Positions 44,265-57,661 of a stretch of 64,000 bases of DNA are shown piece after piece. The first letter of the stretch is position 1; each line of letters opens with the position of its first letter. The stretch is from Aquatica leii. Its lineage: Eukaryota; Arthropoda; Insecta; Coleoptera; Lampyridae. Location: positions 8,370,001 to 8,434,000 of the forward strand of contig CM069432.1 of assembly GCA_035610365.1 (NCBI GenBank), written 5' to 3'. Made by a program: the position numbers and the translations under genes. The notes beneath the pieces were generated by a model that ran no database searches, had not been told where the DNA came from, and worked only from the letters and a program-made list of their open reading frames with translations.

Positions 44265-45815
44265 AATGTTGCTTAATGCGAAGTAATAACATTCTGCTGA
44301 ACTTTCATTGTTTATTATTTTGAAACGAATATACACAACGTTTCGATTGCTGTGGTATCTGCAATCGTCATCAGGTGAATACTAACAAACTTAGTAACTA
44401 CTGGAGCTTATATACTAAAGACATGTTCGATGAAGCGTTCAAGCGTACAAAATCAACTTAGCGTAATAGATTAATTAACAAAATTACTTAGTGAAGTTTA
44501 AATTGTTTTAGAGGTCCGATTAGTGGTTTTCATATGTTGCTTATCTCGACACTTGGCTGGCTGAAAATTTCTTTGTTTTTGTTGATGAATGCCGCTTCTT
44601 GAAATTTCCGTTTGTACCAATGTTCCTCTCTGTGTATGATTTTTGCTTCCGACCATTTCATTCGATGTTGGTTATCCCACGAATGTTGCGCGATGCCGGA
44701 CTTAGAAATCTTTTCTCTCTGTGTCTGCGTCTGATGTTCTTTCAGTCTGATGTCAAGTGGTCTCTTGGTTTCCCCCACGTATGAGTTGCCACCTTCAAAT
44801 GGAACTTGGTAAATACAGTTTTGGGAATCTCGACTTGTTTGTGGCTTTGTGTTGGAAATTATACTCCTAATGGTGGTCGATGATTTAAACACTGTATTTA
44901 AGTTGTACCTTTTCCCTATACGTTTTATTGATTCTGATAAACCTTTGACATATGGGATGCTCAGCAGTGAATTGCGCAGTTCTTCTGTTTTAGGTTGTTC
45001 CATGGTGTTCAATTGCTTTTTCTGTAAAAACTCTCCTACAATCTTTTCTGGATAACCATTCTGCCTTAGATCGTTTCTAATGTTTTTGATTTCTTCTCGT
45101 AGCCATTTCTCTGTGTTGGACAACCTGTACGCTCTGTCGATTAGAGATTTTACTACTCCTCTCTTCGTAGATGTGGAATGGTTGGATTCAAAGTTAAGAT
45201 ATCGACCGGTGTGTGTCGGTTTCCTGTAGACAGTCGTTTCCATAATTCCTTTGCTCTTTGTTACGTAAACGTCTAAAAAAGGATGTGAGTTCTCCTTTTC
45301 CTTTTCCATAGCGAATTTGATGGATGGTTTGATGTTGTTCAGATGTTGTAGAAAAAGGTCTAGTTGCCGATTACTGTGGTTCCAAATTATGAGAATCCTC
45401 AACATATTTAAGCCATGTTTTGGGTTTGAATTTTGATTTCTCTATGGCCTGGGATTCAAACCAGTTCATGTAGATGTTGGCGACTACTGGTGATAGAGAT
45501 GAACCCATTTGTAGTCCTTCGTCTTGAGTGAAGAATCTGTTTTTCTCCTGAAAGTACGAGTTCGTGAGGCAACATTCTAGAAGCTTCATTATTCCTTCTA
45601 CCGACAGCATGGTTCTTTCCTGCAGTTTTTCATCTTCTCGGAGCTTCGTTTGGATGATTTTCAATGCTTCTTCAACTGGCACATTAGTATAAAGACTTTC
45701 TACGTCGAAGCTGACTAATTGATCCTGTGGTTGTAGCTCTATTGTTTTCAGAATCTCAACGAAATGTTTGGAGTGTTTGACAAAAGATGAGCTGTTCTTC
45801 TGTAGTGCGAACAAA
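44265..45815 (-). mobile_element. Penelope-like element, 5'-truncated, RT plus intact GIY-YIG domain
   Basis: From right to left: the RT part 45814-45371 (VSFDVESLYTNVPVEEAL, GLQMGSSLSPVVANIYM, LKYVED). A frameshift at the catalytic block joins to 45405-44530 (LIIWNHSN, HPFLDVYV, VYRKPTHTGRYLNFESNH linker). Then comes a GIY-YIG endonuclease with IYQVPFEGGNSYVGETKRPLDIRLKEH, AQHSWDNQHR and an AAFI helix. The YVDD catalytic motif reads YVED at the frameshift, so RT is inactive. The GIY-YIG domain looks complete. The 3' untranslated region near 44330-44370 carries a GATTGCAGATACCACAGCAATCGAAACG hairpin-like run typical of these elements (quoted span positions 44343-44370). Confidence 0.87.
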
Positions 45816-48800
45816 GCTAAAAAATATTTTTATCCAAACAATGGCTTCTTATTTTTAACTTTTCCTTATTATTTTATGTAAAAATTTTTTATTTAAAAAA
45901 TACAAAAACTTTCTCGTCAACCATTACGTTTTACCTTTACATTTTTTTGTAGTTTCGAATAACTAAATTAAGACATAAATTTGATCAAAAAAAAACAATT
46001 TAAACGTCAAATTTGTAATGGAAAGCCAACATTAATTAAGATAAAACCAGACAGTTGTTGGTTTAACCGATATCTTCTTCGCCAAAGAACAAGGAAAAGA
46101 AAACATGTTTAAGAACAATAAATTGTGTAAATACATGCAGGAAATAAAAATTCCAACTTGTTTAATCTAACGATTTCTTATTTTAGACAAGATCATAAAT
46201 TACGTTTATGATTACAATTAGGCATAAATAGGTAGATAAGATGGTAGCGAGCAATAGAAAATTTTAGAAAATCTACATTACAATAAATTCCGGTTATTCC
46301 GTAACCGATAGCTTTATAACATTACAATTTTTTAAATCTAGAAGAATTATTATTGTGCTTTTTCCGATTGTTTTTGTTTTAAGGACCCCCTTTGAAGCGG
46401 ATTAGAAACCCCGCCACTAAGATATACTATCATCCATAAATATAATCGAAGCAATTTACTTTGATTACCAATGTCCATTAAAACGTTTGTTAGTGAATTA
46501 CCAATATTACCGAAACTATTAGTTCTAAAGTGAGAAAAATATTTTCTGTTATATTTACTAAAAATGTTAATTTAGCCTAAAGTTAATTACGAAAAAAAAT
46601 TAGAACCGCATATTACTTATGTATATGCATATCCTGCGTGAAGGAATTAACATAAGAACGCGATGCCCAAGGCTGGTTAGACTGACTAGAGACTTGATTG
46701 TAGCAAATGGACAAGCAAAGTTGGTTCTTGTTTTTTTCACATTGAGATACGAATATCTCCGATCGTTTTGTTAGATAAAGATAGATTTAAAAGCTAAATA
46801 TGAGCAACCATAGCGTTTTACAATAATTGGTACCTTTCAAGCTGCTGCTCTACTTACATAAGTTTGTCTCCCTTTTTTGGTGTGCGTTAATAAAGAATGA
46901 ATAATAGTCTTGTAGGCGTAAATATAAAGCACCGAGATGAAATCGAAGCCGCTTTTTGCTGTTATTAACATAAGAATCATGTAAACACACGAGAAGATTT
47001 TTATGATAAGTTGATGCATGCTTCTTGTTTAGTGTGCCGATGCCAGTAGGTAATATTTTCGAATAAATTACCATTTCGTACCTTTAAATCATAGATCTAT
47101 TTTCGTGTTTCGTTGGTCAATTACAAAATTAAAATAAATTCAAAAACGTCAAATCTTATAAATATGCGTTTTTTTATTTAAATTTTTTACGAGATCGTTT
47201 TCTTAATAGAGGAAACTGACATAGACATGTGAAAACACAAAAAAACTCGACAAGCGTTCAATGCATACAGCAAAATGTTCTGTATTTCACCAGCACTAAC
47301 AAGCACTAACGTAAAAGTTCAATAGACTAAGCTGTTTTGATTGAAGTTGCAAAGCGAGGCAAGATAAGATTCACTCAAAGACAAATAAATCTTTGTTGGA
47401 GCAAAATTGAGATTCAAAAAAGACAGAAACCGTCAGATATAAAAAAAACAAATTTTCCTAAATTTTAATCTAGAAAATCAATCTTTAAATAATCTTTGCA
47501 TAAAGGATGGCAAAGAAAAACCACCTTTAACAATATTTCCCAAGATGATACCATAGCAAAATTCAATTCTAAACATTGAGGAGTAAAAAACATAAACATT
47601 GAATTTATAACGGTCGATGTCTAGTCCAAAATCTCGATTTCCTGCTTCATGTACTAACAGAAGACTGAAATACAAAATAAACAAAGTGGAAAATAATCAA
47701 AAAACAACCGAGAACCATCAAGACAGCAAAGTCAACTCGAAGAAAAAAATTAAACAAGGACTATGTAGTAGAACAGATCTTGGAAATAACCTAAAAACCA
47801 AATACAATAAAACCATTAACAATAATCCACGAAGAAATGATCAGCAGAGTAAAAAACTAATAAAAAACGCCGTTTAGACAGAAGCAATAGAAAAAAATAG
47901 AGAAACGAACAAAATATTGTAATGTCATCTCGAATTTTTCAAGGATTTTTCTGAGATATGTGAACTGGAAAATGTAAAATTTTCAAGTCATAGTTACGTG
48001 ATTGTTAGTTTAACACAAAGTGTGCTTAAGTGTTTTTTTCTCAATATAGAAACTAATACATTGAGAGTACACTGTTTTTTTTTCGTTAGAGGAAACAAAC
48101 CAGTTTGCTAGAAGCAAAAAAGCTTAGAAATATCACAGCAAGAATGTCTAAATTGTATCCACAAGCAGTCACTGATTCAAAACTGTGTGTGATAAATGTA
48201 GAAATTACTATGTTAAAAAATACACAGTCCCTAAATGACCAAAATGTTGAAGATAATCATTCTCATTCAGAACATTCTTTGATGACACAGACTTTCTACA
48301 ACAAATTGAGAAGCACCTAATATATCTCTTGAACAGATCCCATTGCTAAGAAAGAAATTAAATGCAAAAAGTACCGTACAATAAAATTTAAAATAATTTA
48401 TTCGACTATGAGACGCAAACTTCTTGTTTTGGTCGCCAAAAAATGATGATATTAAATCAGAAGTTGTCAAAAACCTTTAAACTGAGAACAAAAAGCTAGT
48501 AATTCTAGCATGTTTACCTGACGATGAGAGCATTAGAAAGGTAATGAGTAGATTTAATACAACAAGCTACATGGCTAGAAAATAAAAAAATAATTTTCGA
48601 AAAGTCCAAATTTGAAACCAAGAAAAATCTAGTTCATAAAAACAGTTGGAATTGTACATTTGTTTTATGACTATGAAGTTAGTAAGGCAATGCCGGACGA
48701 TGTAGATTGCGTGACAGTTACCTTAATAAAGTAAACCAACATTTTAAGGGCAAGCTTATCAGCATAAAAACAAGTTTCTCTAAATTTGGTAAATTAAGAC

Positions 48801-49854
48801 TACTTAGACTAGTAAAAATCATGTGCCAAACAAAACCAAACTACACAAAAAAACGTGAAAGAACCGTTATTACCTGTAATTTTTCAAAAAACTGATGAAG
48901 CACAGAGCTGGTTACGGTAAAACGTAAACCTTGCATTAGGCTGAGGTGCGATCTCCTACCGATAACTAAATCACCACAAAGACAGCAGCGGCAGCTCAAA
49001 ATTTCGTAGAGTCAGAAGTGGGTAAGTAACCAATGGGATTCAGTCTCGAACGTGACAATTGTAATTCTATTTAAAAAAGCACGAAAACGGAAAAAAGTGA
49101 TTTCAGGTGCCCATTTTCACATGACAGACACTTAAGGTAGACAAATCGAACAACATAAGTCTAACAAGGAGTATATTTATTGCAATAGAAACAAAAAAAA
49201 AACAATAAAAAAAAACAAACAGGAAACAAAATGCAATAATAATAGTATTAACGAATCCTTAAATTAACCAACTCATACATGTAGGTAATGAGTTTGTTAA
49301 CGTTGAAGTTGGTGAATATAATTTGATGAATACAAAGACGAACAGTGGAATCAATACAAAAGTTATTACAGAGTCAATTGCCAAGCACACCGGTGATAGA
49401 TTTAACAAATAATTACAAAATTACATGAGTTAATCGTGATAACATGCATACATCTAGGTCGTTCGTATTTACAAACAAATTATGAATTACAGAAAAAAGT
49501 TTGCTGAAAGTTTAACTAACAGATATACAATGATATCACAACTAAGTTGCGAACAGTTCATCCGATGATTAATATATATAATATGCGCGGAGCTTCCAAA
49601 GAATCTTTTAACTGATTACTTCCACCGTGTGATCGAGATCAGTTGCGCATCTAATTTATATTACACATGACCTGACCCCTATTAACCAGTAAGATTTGGT
49701 TAATTCCGGCATGCGTGCACGTCTTAATTATCGACCCAAAGAAAAATAAATTGGGTAATAAAATAATATTTAACAATTTCCTGAAGTAACAAACACAATT
49801 AGGTAACCAAACTTGCCCAGAGATTCTGTCATATGCAAAACATTGAAAAATCGA
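45816..49854. other. Long AT-rich stretch with no gene recognised
   Basis: Only short A-rich frames (for example 47617-47877 and 48105-48320, Lys/Asn-rich) without domains. The frame at 48105 (KKLRNITARMSKLYPQAV, SKLCVINVEITML) vaguely recalls the coiled-coil part of THAP/P-element-like proteins, too weak to call. Confidence 0.45.
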
Positions 49855-50110
49855 AGAAACTTTAAGATCCCGAAGTTTAAAGTATCAATACCAGCCTGAA
49901 CAAACAAACTGCAAACACGAGAAGAAATAGTATGAGATCGGTGGTAGCAAAACACAGCGCATCTAGTCGACTTTGGCGGAAACAGGACACTTGCCAGAGT
50001 CAGACACTTTTAGCCAAGAATCTACACTGAAGCGATAGAGATCCAGAAGGATGGCAACAATTTCAATAATGACAACAGAATAGAGCTTCCTTTCACATGG
50101 AACCATTTAT
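49855..50110 (+). mobile_element. Penelope-like GIY-YIG relic, copy 1 of a tandem pair
   Basis: Closely resembles 50365-50640: both contain AACTTTAAGATCCCGAAGTTTA, then GTAGCAAAACAC, GTCGACTTTG, GTCAGAGTCAGACACTTTTAGCC and CCAGAAGGATG. This copy has lost more of the endonuclease start. Confidence 0.65.
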
Positions 50111-50364
50111 TCGGAAACCAGTTAATCGATACGTTATGAACCAATAAAGAACGATCAATTAGTATAAATACTTAAACCCAAGGTTAAACAAAACAGCTTT
50201 TAGAAACATTCTTTATAATCGAAAAGAATCCGATTGAAAATATCACATCCCATATAGGGCTACTTCAAAAAAACTTCAACAACGACTGTTCAACAGAAAT
50301 GAAGTGAAGGACTTCAGTGCTAAAGAGAAGATGTCAAACCCTGTTTCCGAAATCCAAAGAACCC

Positions 50365-50640
50365 AAAAAGAAACTTTAAGATCCCGAAGTTTACAGTATT
50401 CGCTGCGGAAAAGTATATATAGGACAGACCGGAAGAAAGATCAACAGCAGCCTGAACGAACATATTAGAAAAGGAGTTGTAGCAAAACACTCCCAGACCA
50501 CAGGGCATGTAGTCGACTTTGACGGAACCAGAACACTTGTCAGAGTCAGACACTTTTAGCCAAAAATCTACATCCAGAAGGATGACAACTATTTCAATAA
50601 AGACAACACATCCTATATAGCGGAACTTCCACAAAATGAA
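50365..50640 (+). mobile_element. Penelope-like GIY-YIG relic, copy 2 of a tandem pair
   Basis: Translates to VYSIRCGKVYIGQTGRKI, then LNEHIRKGVVAKHSQTTGHV, FDGTRTLVRVRHF and YNYFNKDNT-like sequence. This is a GIY-YIG domain of the Penelope-like type, with few disablements. No RT was found upstream, so this and the preceding copy are 3' fragments. Confidence 0.75.
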
Positions 50641-51415
50641 GTATGAAATGAAAAGTTTAGTGAAAACAAAATTACGGGATTTGTTGTTAATGAGTTGAGT
50701 GAGATCGACTCTCCCGCAGAAATACTTTGAATTCAAAAGTGTCTGGAGGTTTCGTTGAAAGAACGGTCGATTAATAATTTAACCCAACGATTGCGCCTAA
50801 TTAAGATAGAATTTCCTGAAAAACAAAACGAAACGGCAGCCTTAATTACAGCATTAAAACTTAAAAAAAAGAGGGCCAAGGTGTTTCGAATATAAAAAGG
50901 TACAAACTGCAAAAAATTGTACGAAAAGGACTTGGTTGGCAGATACAGAATCTTCAGCTTATATGAGTAGACACAAAACATACTTTTACAATTACAAAGC
51001 ATTTCTAAGCCTTAATAGTATAATAATTGGTGATGATAAAGCAATCTATACCCTTGGTAAAGGCAAAGTTATTGTGAAAAATAATTTAAAGATAAATAAT
51101 AAGCCAAAATTTACTTTCAACCGGAGTAACCTTTAAAAAAAGATTCGAGTTTAGAGCGAATAAAACGGATGTCAAATAATAAAAAACGGTGCGATTAAGT
51201 AAAAAGAAAAATAACAAATTTCGTAGGCGCTAGAAATGCAAACGATAATTCCAGTACAAAAAGCCGAAGTATGTAACCGTCGTTTGATTTTGTGCGTAAT
51301 CTTTTGTAAAAGACCTTTTTATTATCTATTTCGTTTTCTTAAGTCATTTAGGTCGATTTCATTGTCATATAATTCAAGCACATTTTATAATTTATTAGTT
51401 CCGACAATTCTTTGT
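50641..51415. other. AT-rich stretch with no gene recognised
   Basis: Short frames on both strands without domains. Confidence 0.45.
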
Positions 51416-52120
51416 TAAGCAGTTATTTGTGTTAACACCATTAAGAGTTTCATTTTATCATTATTATCTTTGCTTACGGTTGCAAGTACAATGTGAAAAA
51501 CTTGCGTGAAATTACGTTTCGTTTTAATTTTCATCTCTGGTTGGTTGCACTTTCATCATAGAGAATTTCTTTTTGAAAACTTTGTTGACATTTCTAATTA
51601 ATAAGGCAGTTGAATATAAACTCTCTTTCGGAAAACAATAAGATGTTTGCCGCGGTTCCTCAAAATTCAAGATACCAATTTTCTGGTTTAAAATTTGTTT
51701 GTGAAGTAGTTACGTGAAAAGTTTAATGCTTCAATTTCGTTTTGGTTAACGCATCTTTTCCTTCACAAAACACATCTATTTTCTGGTAAATTTATGCATG
51801 AAAAAAGTTTTCCTATCCGTCATTCATCTTCGCTCTTTAGCGGGTCGCCTCCAATAACTCCGTGATCATCTCCGGCTACTACACTTAGGGACTGCGGTTA
51901 ATCTGTAACACGTCTACCGAGAATATAACCAGGTATTAAATTATTATTTATACCGTTTAATTTGCTATTAATTGCAAAACGGCTTCGAATAAAATTCATA
52001 ACTCCGCGAGTTAACGTAGCTTCAACTTGGTGCTTTGAGTGATTACACATTTTGCATTTTACAATCAAAGACATTTAGCTAAGGTTAAAAAAATATATTT
52101 AAGCGTCGAATAAATGTACT
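51416..52120 (+). repeat. Dispersed repeat family E, copy 2
   Basis: Same order of blocks as 30352-30790. It carries about 190 extra bases (about 51838-52035, starting TTTAGCGGGTCGCC) between the TCATCTTCGCTC and GAGTGATTACA blocks that are adjacent in copy 1, so something was inserted here or lost there. Confidence 0.75.
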
Positions 52121-52466
52121 CTCGAGTCGCATGTTTTTTTTTACTTTGAATTTAATTTGTTTTAATTTAAATTTACGTTTCAGTAAAATTTATTTTCTTT
52201 GCTTGTTAATTAATTTTTTTTGCTGTAATCGATTATTTTATTATAAATTTATTTTTGTGTAAAATTTTGTTTGTCCACTAAATTAAAAAAAAAAACATGG
52301 GCGTGTACTAGTGTACACATGTAAGAAGTGAAACTTCTTTATGGCCTTATTTTTCGCAAAATGATCTACATGCAACTTTTCAGAAATTGGTTAAATAAAG
52401 TTAAATTAGATAAAGTTTAAACAAAAGGATTTTTTATCATAGACATGAATACAAATAATACAATTA

Positions 52467-53050
52467 TTTCACTTTAACTTTTTGCTACTAAGATTATTAC
52501 AGCATTTCATTAATTGTAATAGAATTATTACTATCATTGTCATCGTTATTATATATTTTTGTAATTAATGGCTTATGGTAACTGAAATATGAAATTGAAT
52601 CTACAAAAATTAGTTAATTGATTTACAAAAATTAATAACATATTTCAGAATTTATACTCTATGCCAATTAATTGATGTTCATTAAATTAGCAGTCGTATT
52701 AATTAAAAATGTGACGCGTAACGAAATAAGCGACATGCTATCCCTACTGCATTGGAGAAACTGAAAGTACTCTTCGTCTGTACCAACCGTGTTTCACTTT
52801 AACTTTTTGCTACTAAGATTATTACAGCATTTCATTAATTGAAATAGAATTATTACTATCATTGTCATCGTTCAATCAGAAATTGAGGTTAACCTTAAAT
52901 ATCTTAAATTTAAAAAACCAACCGTGTTTCACTTTAACTTTTTGCTACTAAGATTATTACAGCATTTCATTAATTGAAATAGAATTATTACTGTCATTGT
53001 CATCGTTCAATCAGAAATTAAGGTTAACCTTAAATATTTTTAATTTAAAA
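52467..53050. repeat. Three copies of an about 80-bp unit, the last two as a 135-bp tandem
   Basis: The unit TTTCACTTTAACTTTTTGC... ending CATTGTCATCGTT occurs at 52467-52547, 52792-52872 and 52927-53007. The last two copies are spaced 135 bp apart and include the following GGTTAACCTTAAATAT stretch. Words GTGACGCGTAACGAAAT recur at 52712 and 53085. The remaining 53051-53589 is AT-rich without a gene. Confidence 0.85.
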
Positions 53051-53589
53051 AAAAAAAGATGGCGCGTAACGGAATAATTTAAATGTGACGCGTAACGAAA
53101 AAAATGTGACGGTAAATTTTTTTCCAACGCCGATAAAGAAATTTCACTTCAAAAATTTTTTTGTTTTCTCTTATGTAATAAATCTTAAATTGTTAATGTA
53201 ACAAAGCCTTTACTCAATTAACCTGATTGCGTAAATTTTATTAGTTTTTTTTTAGAATTTAGTGACGACACACAAGGTTAAATTTAGACTCGAATTTAGG
53301 CTATAATAATTATTGCGATAAAAGGATACTATTAAGTTCCCGATAAAAATATACAAAATGTTCCCTAAAAAACGAGCTAAAAAATAATAAACGCTCAGTA
53401 AAAGATTGCAAATACACTGTATATTCCATCAAAAATTTTTCGGTGCCAATAATTTTGTAACCATTCAATTTATTCACAAAAACAAAATCCGTTACGAGGG
53501 ATAGCAACCATGTCATTAATCGTCATAATATCCCCCTCGCCACCAAATTTTTAATAGGCTTTATCCCCTTTGTCTTTATATTTGTTTTT

Positions 53590-56500
53590 TTCAAAGGATT
53601 TGCCAGCGAATATCAGCCAACAGCTAAAAGATATAATATCCAAATTTATAGAAGAAACGGATATCGTGTTCCCACCATATATTATGAAACTATTAAATTA
53701 CTGCGGTTGGGACAATTAAGTATCGTTATCGTGTTTAAATGACGAACATATCACCCAAATGGAGCAGTTTGCGAAAGATATTCTACCTGATTTACTAGAT
53801 GATGACGAAAAAAGAATTTTTTGGCATATTGGCTAAGAAAGTAACATACTTCGGAATTGTTGATGGTCACAAACAATTACTGCATAGATTAAGTAAAATA
53901 GTACCCCGAAAAAATCGTCTAAGAGACAATTCAAAATGAAGAAGAAGAAGAAATGTAAAGACCTGGGTAATGACCGAGGTAATGACAGAGAAATCGATGA
54001 AGAAACAGAGGCAACCAAAAAATCTAAAAAGAAAGCTTCAGAGTTGGACGAAAATATGAACGCTGTTGATCATGCTCGTGATCATCTGAAGAACCTGGCA
54101 AATAATTATATCAAAAACTTTTCAAGAATTGGACCCGGCGGAAAGGAATACAGTTTTAACAGAAATAGATAAACTTGACATTCAATTAAAAGACGAATTT
54201 GCAGAAATCAAATGTCCTCATTGTTGCAGTAAAATAAAAGCATTTCATGTTAATTCCAAATATGGAAAAAAATGGGTATTGTCCAATTTCAATATACATT
54301 TTAAAAACCATTTTAAGAAAGATCGCCAGAAGGCTGCTTCTTCGTCGGTACCTCACCAAACAGATTTACTTTCTTTTGTGCTAAAGAATTTTTCAAATGA
54401 AGTTGCAGAAAACAATGTAAGCAGAAGTGAAACTGCAAGTTCTTCTTGCCTAAACGAAAGTTTATATGACGTGGAACGGTAATTTTTTTTGAAACGCAGA
54501 ACTGAAGATGAAGCACACGGTTCTGCGTTGTTCGAAAAGATGCCTCAGCACACAAAAGAACATTCGCAAATTTCAAAATGGAAGGACAAATCATATTCAA
54601 GACAGCAACGACAACTAAGAAAATTGGAAGTATACGATGAAAGACAGCCCAAGATTACAGAATATTTTAATATACTTAAAAGTATGCAAGAGTGTTTACA
54701 AGAATATAGAGCATTGAGAATGGAAATTTGTCCAAACATGGAAGAATCTGAAAAATCTGAAAAACAGATCGACAAATTGCTTATGTTTCAAGACACTGCT
54801 TTAAGAAATTTCGAAAAAAACAAGCATGGGAAAAGCTTTTTAGAACCTTTAAAATTATTTTGTCTTTATTTTTACATAATCAGCGGACGTCTCGCTTACG
54901 AAACTTTCTACAGGAATATGACAAGCTCTTTACCTTCCTTATCAACAATACACAGATGAAGGTGGAAGAGTAGAGGAAGGTGCCATAAGAATGTCTCAAT
55001 TAAAACAATTTTTGATTCAGCGAAACTTATCTTTGAAGATCTTTGTCAGCGAAGATCAAACCGCAGTAATTCAAACTATTCAATATGACCCTAAAATAAA
55101 TGAAATGGTTGGGTTTGTATCCCCCTTAAATCTAGAAACAGGTTTTCCACAAAGAGGAAGGTTTGTAGTCAATACACTAACGGATATAGAAAGAGCATTT
55201 AATGTATCCAAAAATGCATATGTTTTCATGGGACAAGTTCTTCAAGATAAGGCACCATCTTTTTGTATATGTGTCTACGGATCCGATAATAAATTCAGCG
55301 CTGAAGATGTTTTAAACCGATGGCAATATCTGAAGAAGCAAGCCAGCCTACATGATATCGAAATTGTGGGTTTTTACAGCGACGGACATACCAAATGTTT
55401 GAAAGCCATGAAGGAAGCAAGTAATTTTCCTGTTTCGCTAGATCAACAATGATTGTCCATACAAACCTTATTTTTAGGTAACAGTGAAGTTTATCTTTCA
55501 CAGCTATTCATGAGAGATATATGTTTCCTTGTATTTTTCAGATGGCATTCTCCCCTGAAAAATGCATTTTTATCCAGGACACCGTCCACATAGAATCCAA
55601 GTTAAAAACACGATTTTTAAAGCCAAACGTTTATCTACCCATGTGAAAGTTTATCGTTTCGGTGAGACACATAGAACTACTGATTGAGACAATATCAAAG
55701 GACCAACACATGTTATGTAGAAGTTACTTAGATGGTAGAACCTATTTTACAGTACATACTACCATTGCATATAATAATTATACTTATTTTAGGAATGGAT
55801 AAGATTAATTTTGAAGCGATCGATAAATTGTCATCAAGAAATGTCAGAATTATTAAAAAAAATTCCAGAAAGTAATGCAACTCAACAGTATTTACTAGTA
55901 ATCAGAAATATATTGGATAGTTTTTTGGACAAAGAAATGGATATACTGGAAAGAGTATACAATATCTGGTATTCAACATTTTTTCTCAGAATTTGGAGGA
56001 GTTGGATCAAACGAAATAAATATAGTGTAGTGAAAAACTTTATTACATTGAATTCATATACATGCATCGGAAATAATGCGCACAGTCTTCTACTGTTGAT
56101 AGAAAAATGTCGAAAAATTGGCGATGAAAAACTCATGCTAGCCATGCGAAAAAATTTTTAGGCAAGCTCGTGCTATGACATCAACATTTTCAACTATTGT
56201 TAATTTTTCACTATCAGAATTCATTAACAGACTGAAACGTATTCAAACCCTTAATGAAATCGGCATCGCTTTAAGTAAGTTCAAGTAACCACAATAAATA
56301 TTTTTTAACTTTATTTTTTTATAGAAGATTTATTTTGCTTCCCTAGAGAAGAAAATGGAAAACTAGGCAAAAGTGCAACAAGCAATGTAAGTCCAAAACT
56401 TCCTTCCGTGCAAGAAATAATATCTACACTTCAGCGGGCACAAATTGATGCAGTACATGATTCTGGAGTTTTGCTGTATCCTGAGGAGTGTGAATCAGAT

Positions 56501-57661
56501 ACAGGTTCAATGATTGTTGTGGGTCTGCCTAATGTAAAAACGGACAGTGATTTATCAGAAGATATTGCTGAGGACCTCGGCGAGGACAATCCAGACCACA
56601 ATAATTTGAGAAGCAAAGCAGATATCTTGAAGAAATACTTTTAGAAGAAATATCTGACACAGAAATAACAGACATAAAAACCGATTTAAATTTGCTTTCA
56701 GGTGTTGATAGTCTAAATTTTAAAGATTATGGAGATGAAAATTAAAAAAAAAAATAAAGAATCTACATCTTTTCTGAAAGTAACGTTGCACAATCAAAAA
56801 ACAATTACGGTTCGCAATTTTTCCGGGTGCGTGGGCCAAAACTGCAACAAAGAGAAAATACGAAGAAACCTCGGAAGAAACTGATGAAGAAACATACATT
56901 GTTCACAAAAGAAACCGACAAAAAACGTATAAAAAACAATCGAGACGCTCAACAAAACAAAATTAGTTCCAATGAGACAAGTGAAGATGAAACAGATGTC
57001 AGTGACAGTGCATTATCTTTAAGAAATACTAGTGAGAGTGAAGGGGGATTTATCAGTGAAGACGATAAAGTGACAGAGTTGGAATTGAAAATTGAAAGTT
57101 ATTATGCTATCTATTACGATACAAAATGGTATATTGGAAGAGTTTTGGAAATTAATGGTGACAAAATAACGATAAAATTTTTAAAAGAAGACCTTGGAAA
57201 TTACTTTTGGCCCAAAAAAGATGACATTGCTGAAGTTGATAGACAGTTTGTTTTCTACGGTCCGCTGAATTTGGAAGGAATTAATTCATTTACAATTAGA
57301 AGACATGACAACAGCGAAATTAGTAGACTTTATAAAAAAATTAAAAGGGACTGGATTTAATGTTTCTAGATGTTCATTAAAAAAGTTAATATTATCTTTT
57401 TTTATTTCATCAGGTAATCGCTATTTTAAAGGCGAAAATTACAACTATATATGCGACAAAAAAACTGCAGATGCTAAAACCTTGCTAGCAAATTCTTCGA
57501 GACAAAGGAGATGTGTTAGATTATCAACAAAATTTAGAAATTACGAGGTCTGTCTACTGAACATGAGTAAAGAAAGCGTACCTCAAGAAAGCGAAGATTC
57601 TGTCAAACAGAAGGAAGCGATGGAAGAAGAACTAAAAACTCTCAAAGAAAACAACACCTGA
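53590..57661 (+). pseudogene. Decayed intron-bearing gene of an unnamed, probably mobile, family
   Basis: Collinear coding blocks with frameshifts between them run as follows: 53615-53830; 53936-54170 (Lys-rich); 54129-54482, with a Cys-His zinc-finger-like part (CPHCCSKIKAFHVNSKYGKK...HFKNHF); 54489-54950 (LLMFQDTALRNFEK, CLYFYIISGRLAYETF). Then 54960-55452 (VSEDQTAVIQTIQYDP, VGFVSPLN, AYVFMGQVLQDKAPSFCI, GSDNKFSAEDVLNRW, VGFYSDGHTKCLKAM); 55540-55640 (FIQDTVHIESKLKTRFLKPN); 55811-56274 (IWYSTFFLRIWRSWI, FITLNSYTCIGNNAHSL). A clean 50-nt phase-1 intron (56275-56324) leads into LFCFPREENGKLG. A second module at 56827-57360 holds YYAIYYDTKWYIGRVL...FLKEDLGNYFWPKKDDIAEV. I know these blocks only as recurrent, uncharacterised invertebrate proteins. 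The DNA-binding start suggests a transposase-like role; that is inference. Not intact. Confidence 0.55.

Noticed and set aside
48105-48470. THAP/P-element transposase
   Set aside because: Only a vague resemblance to a coiled-coil segment; no zinc-finger or catalytic motif.
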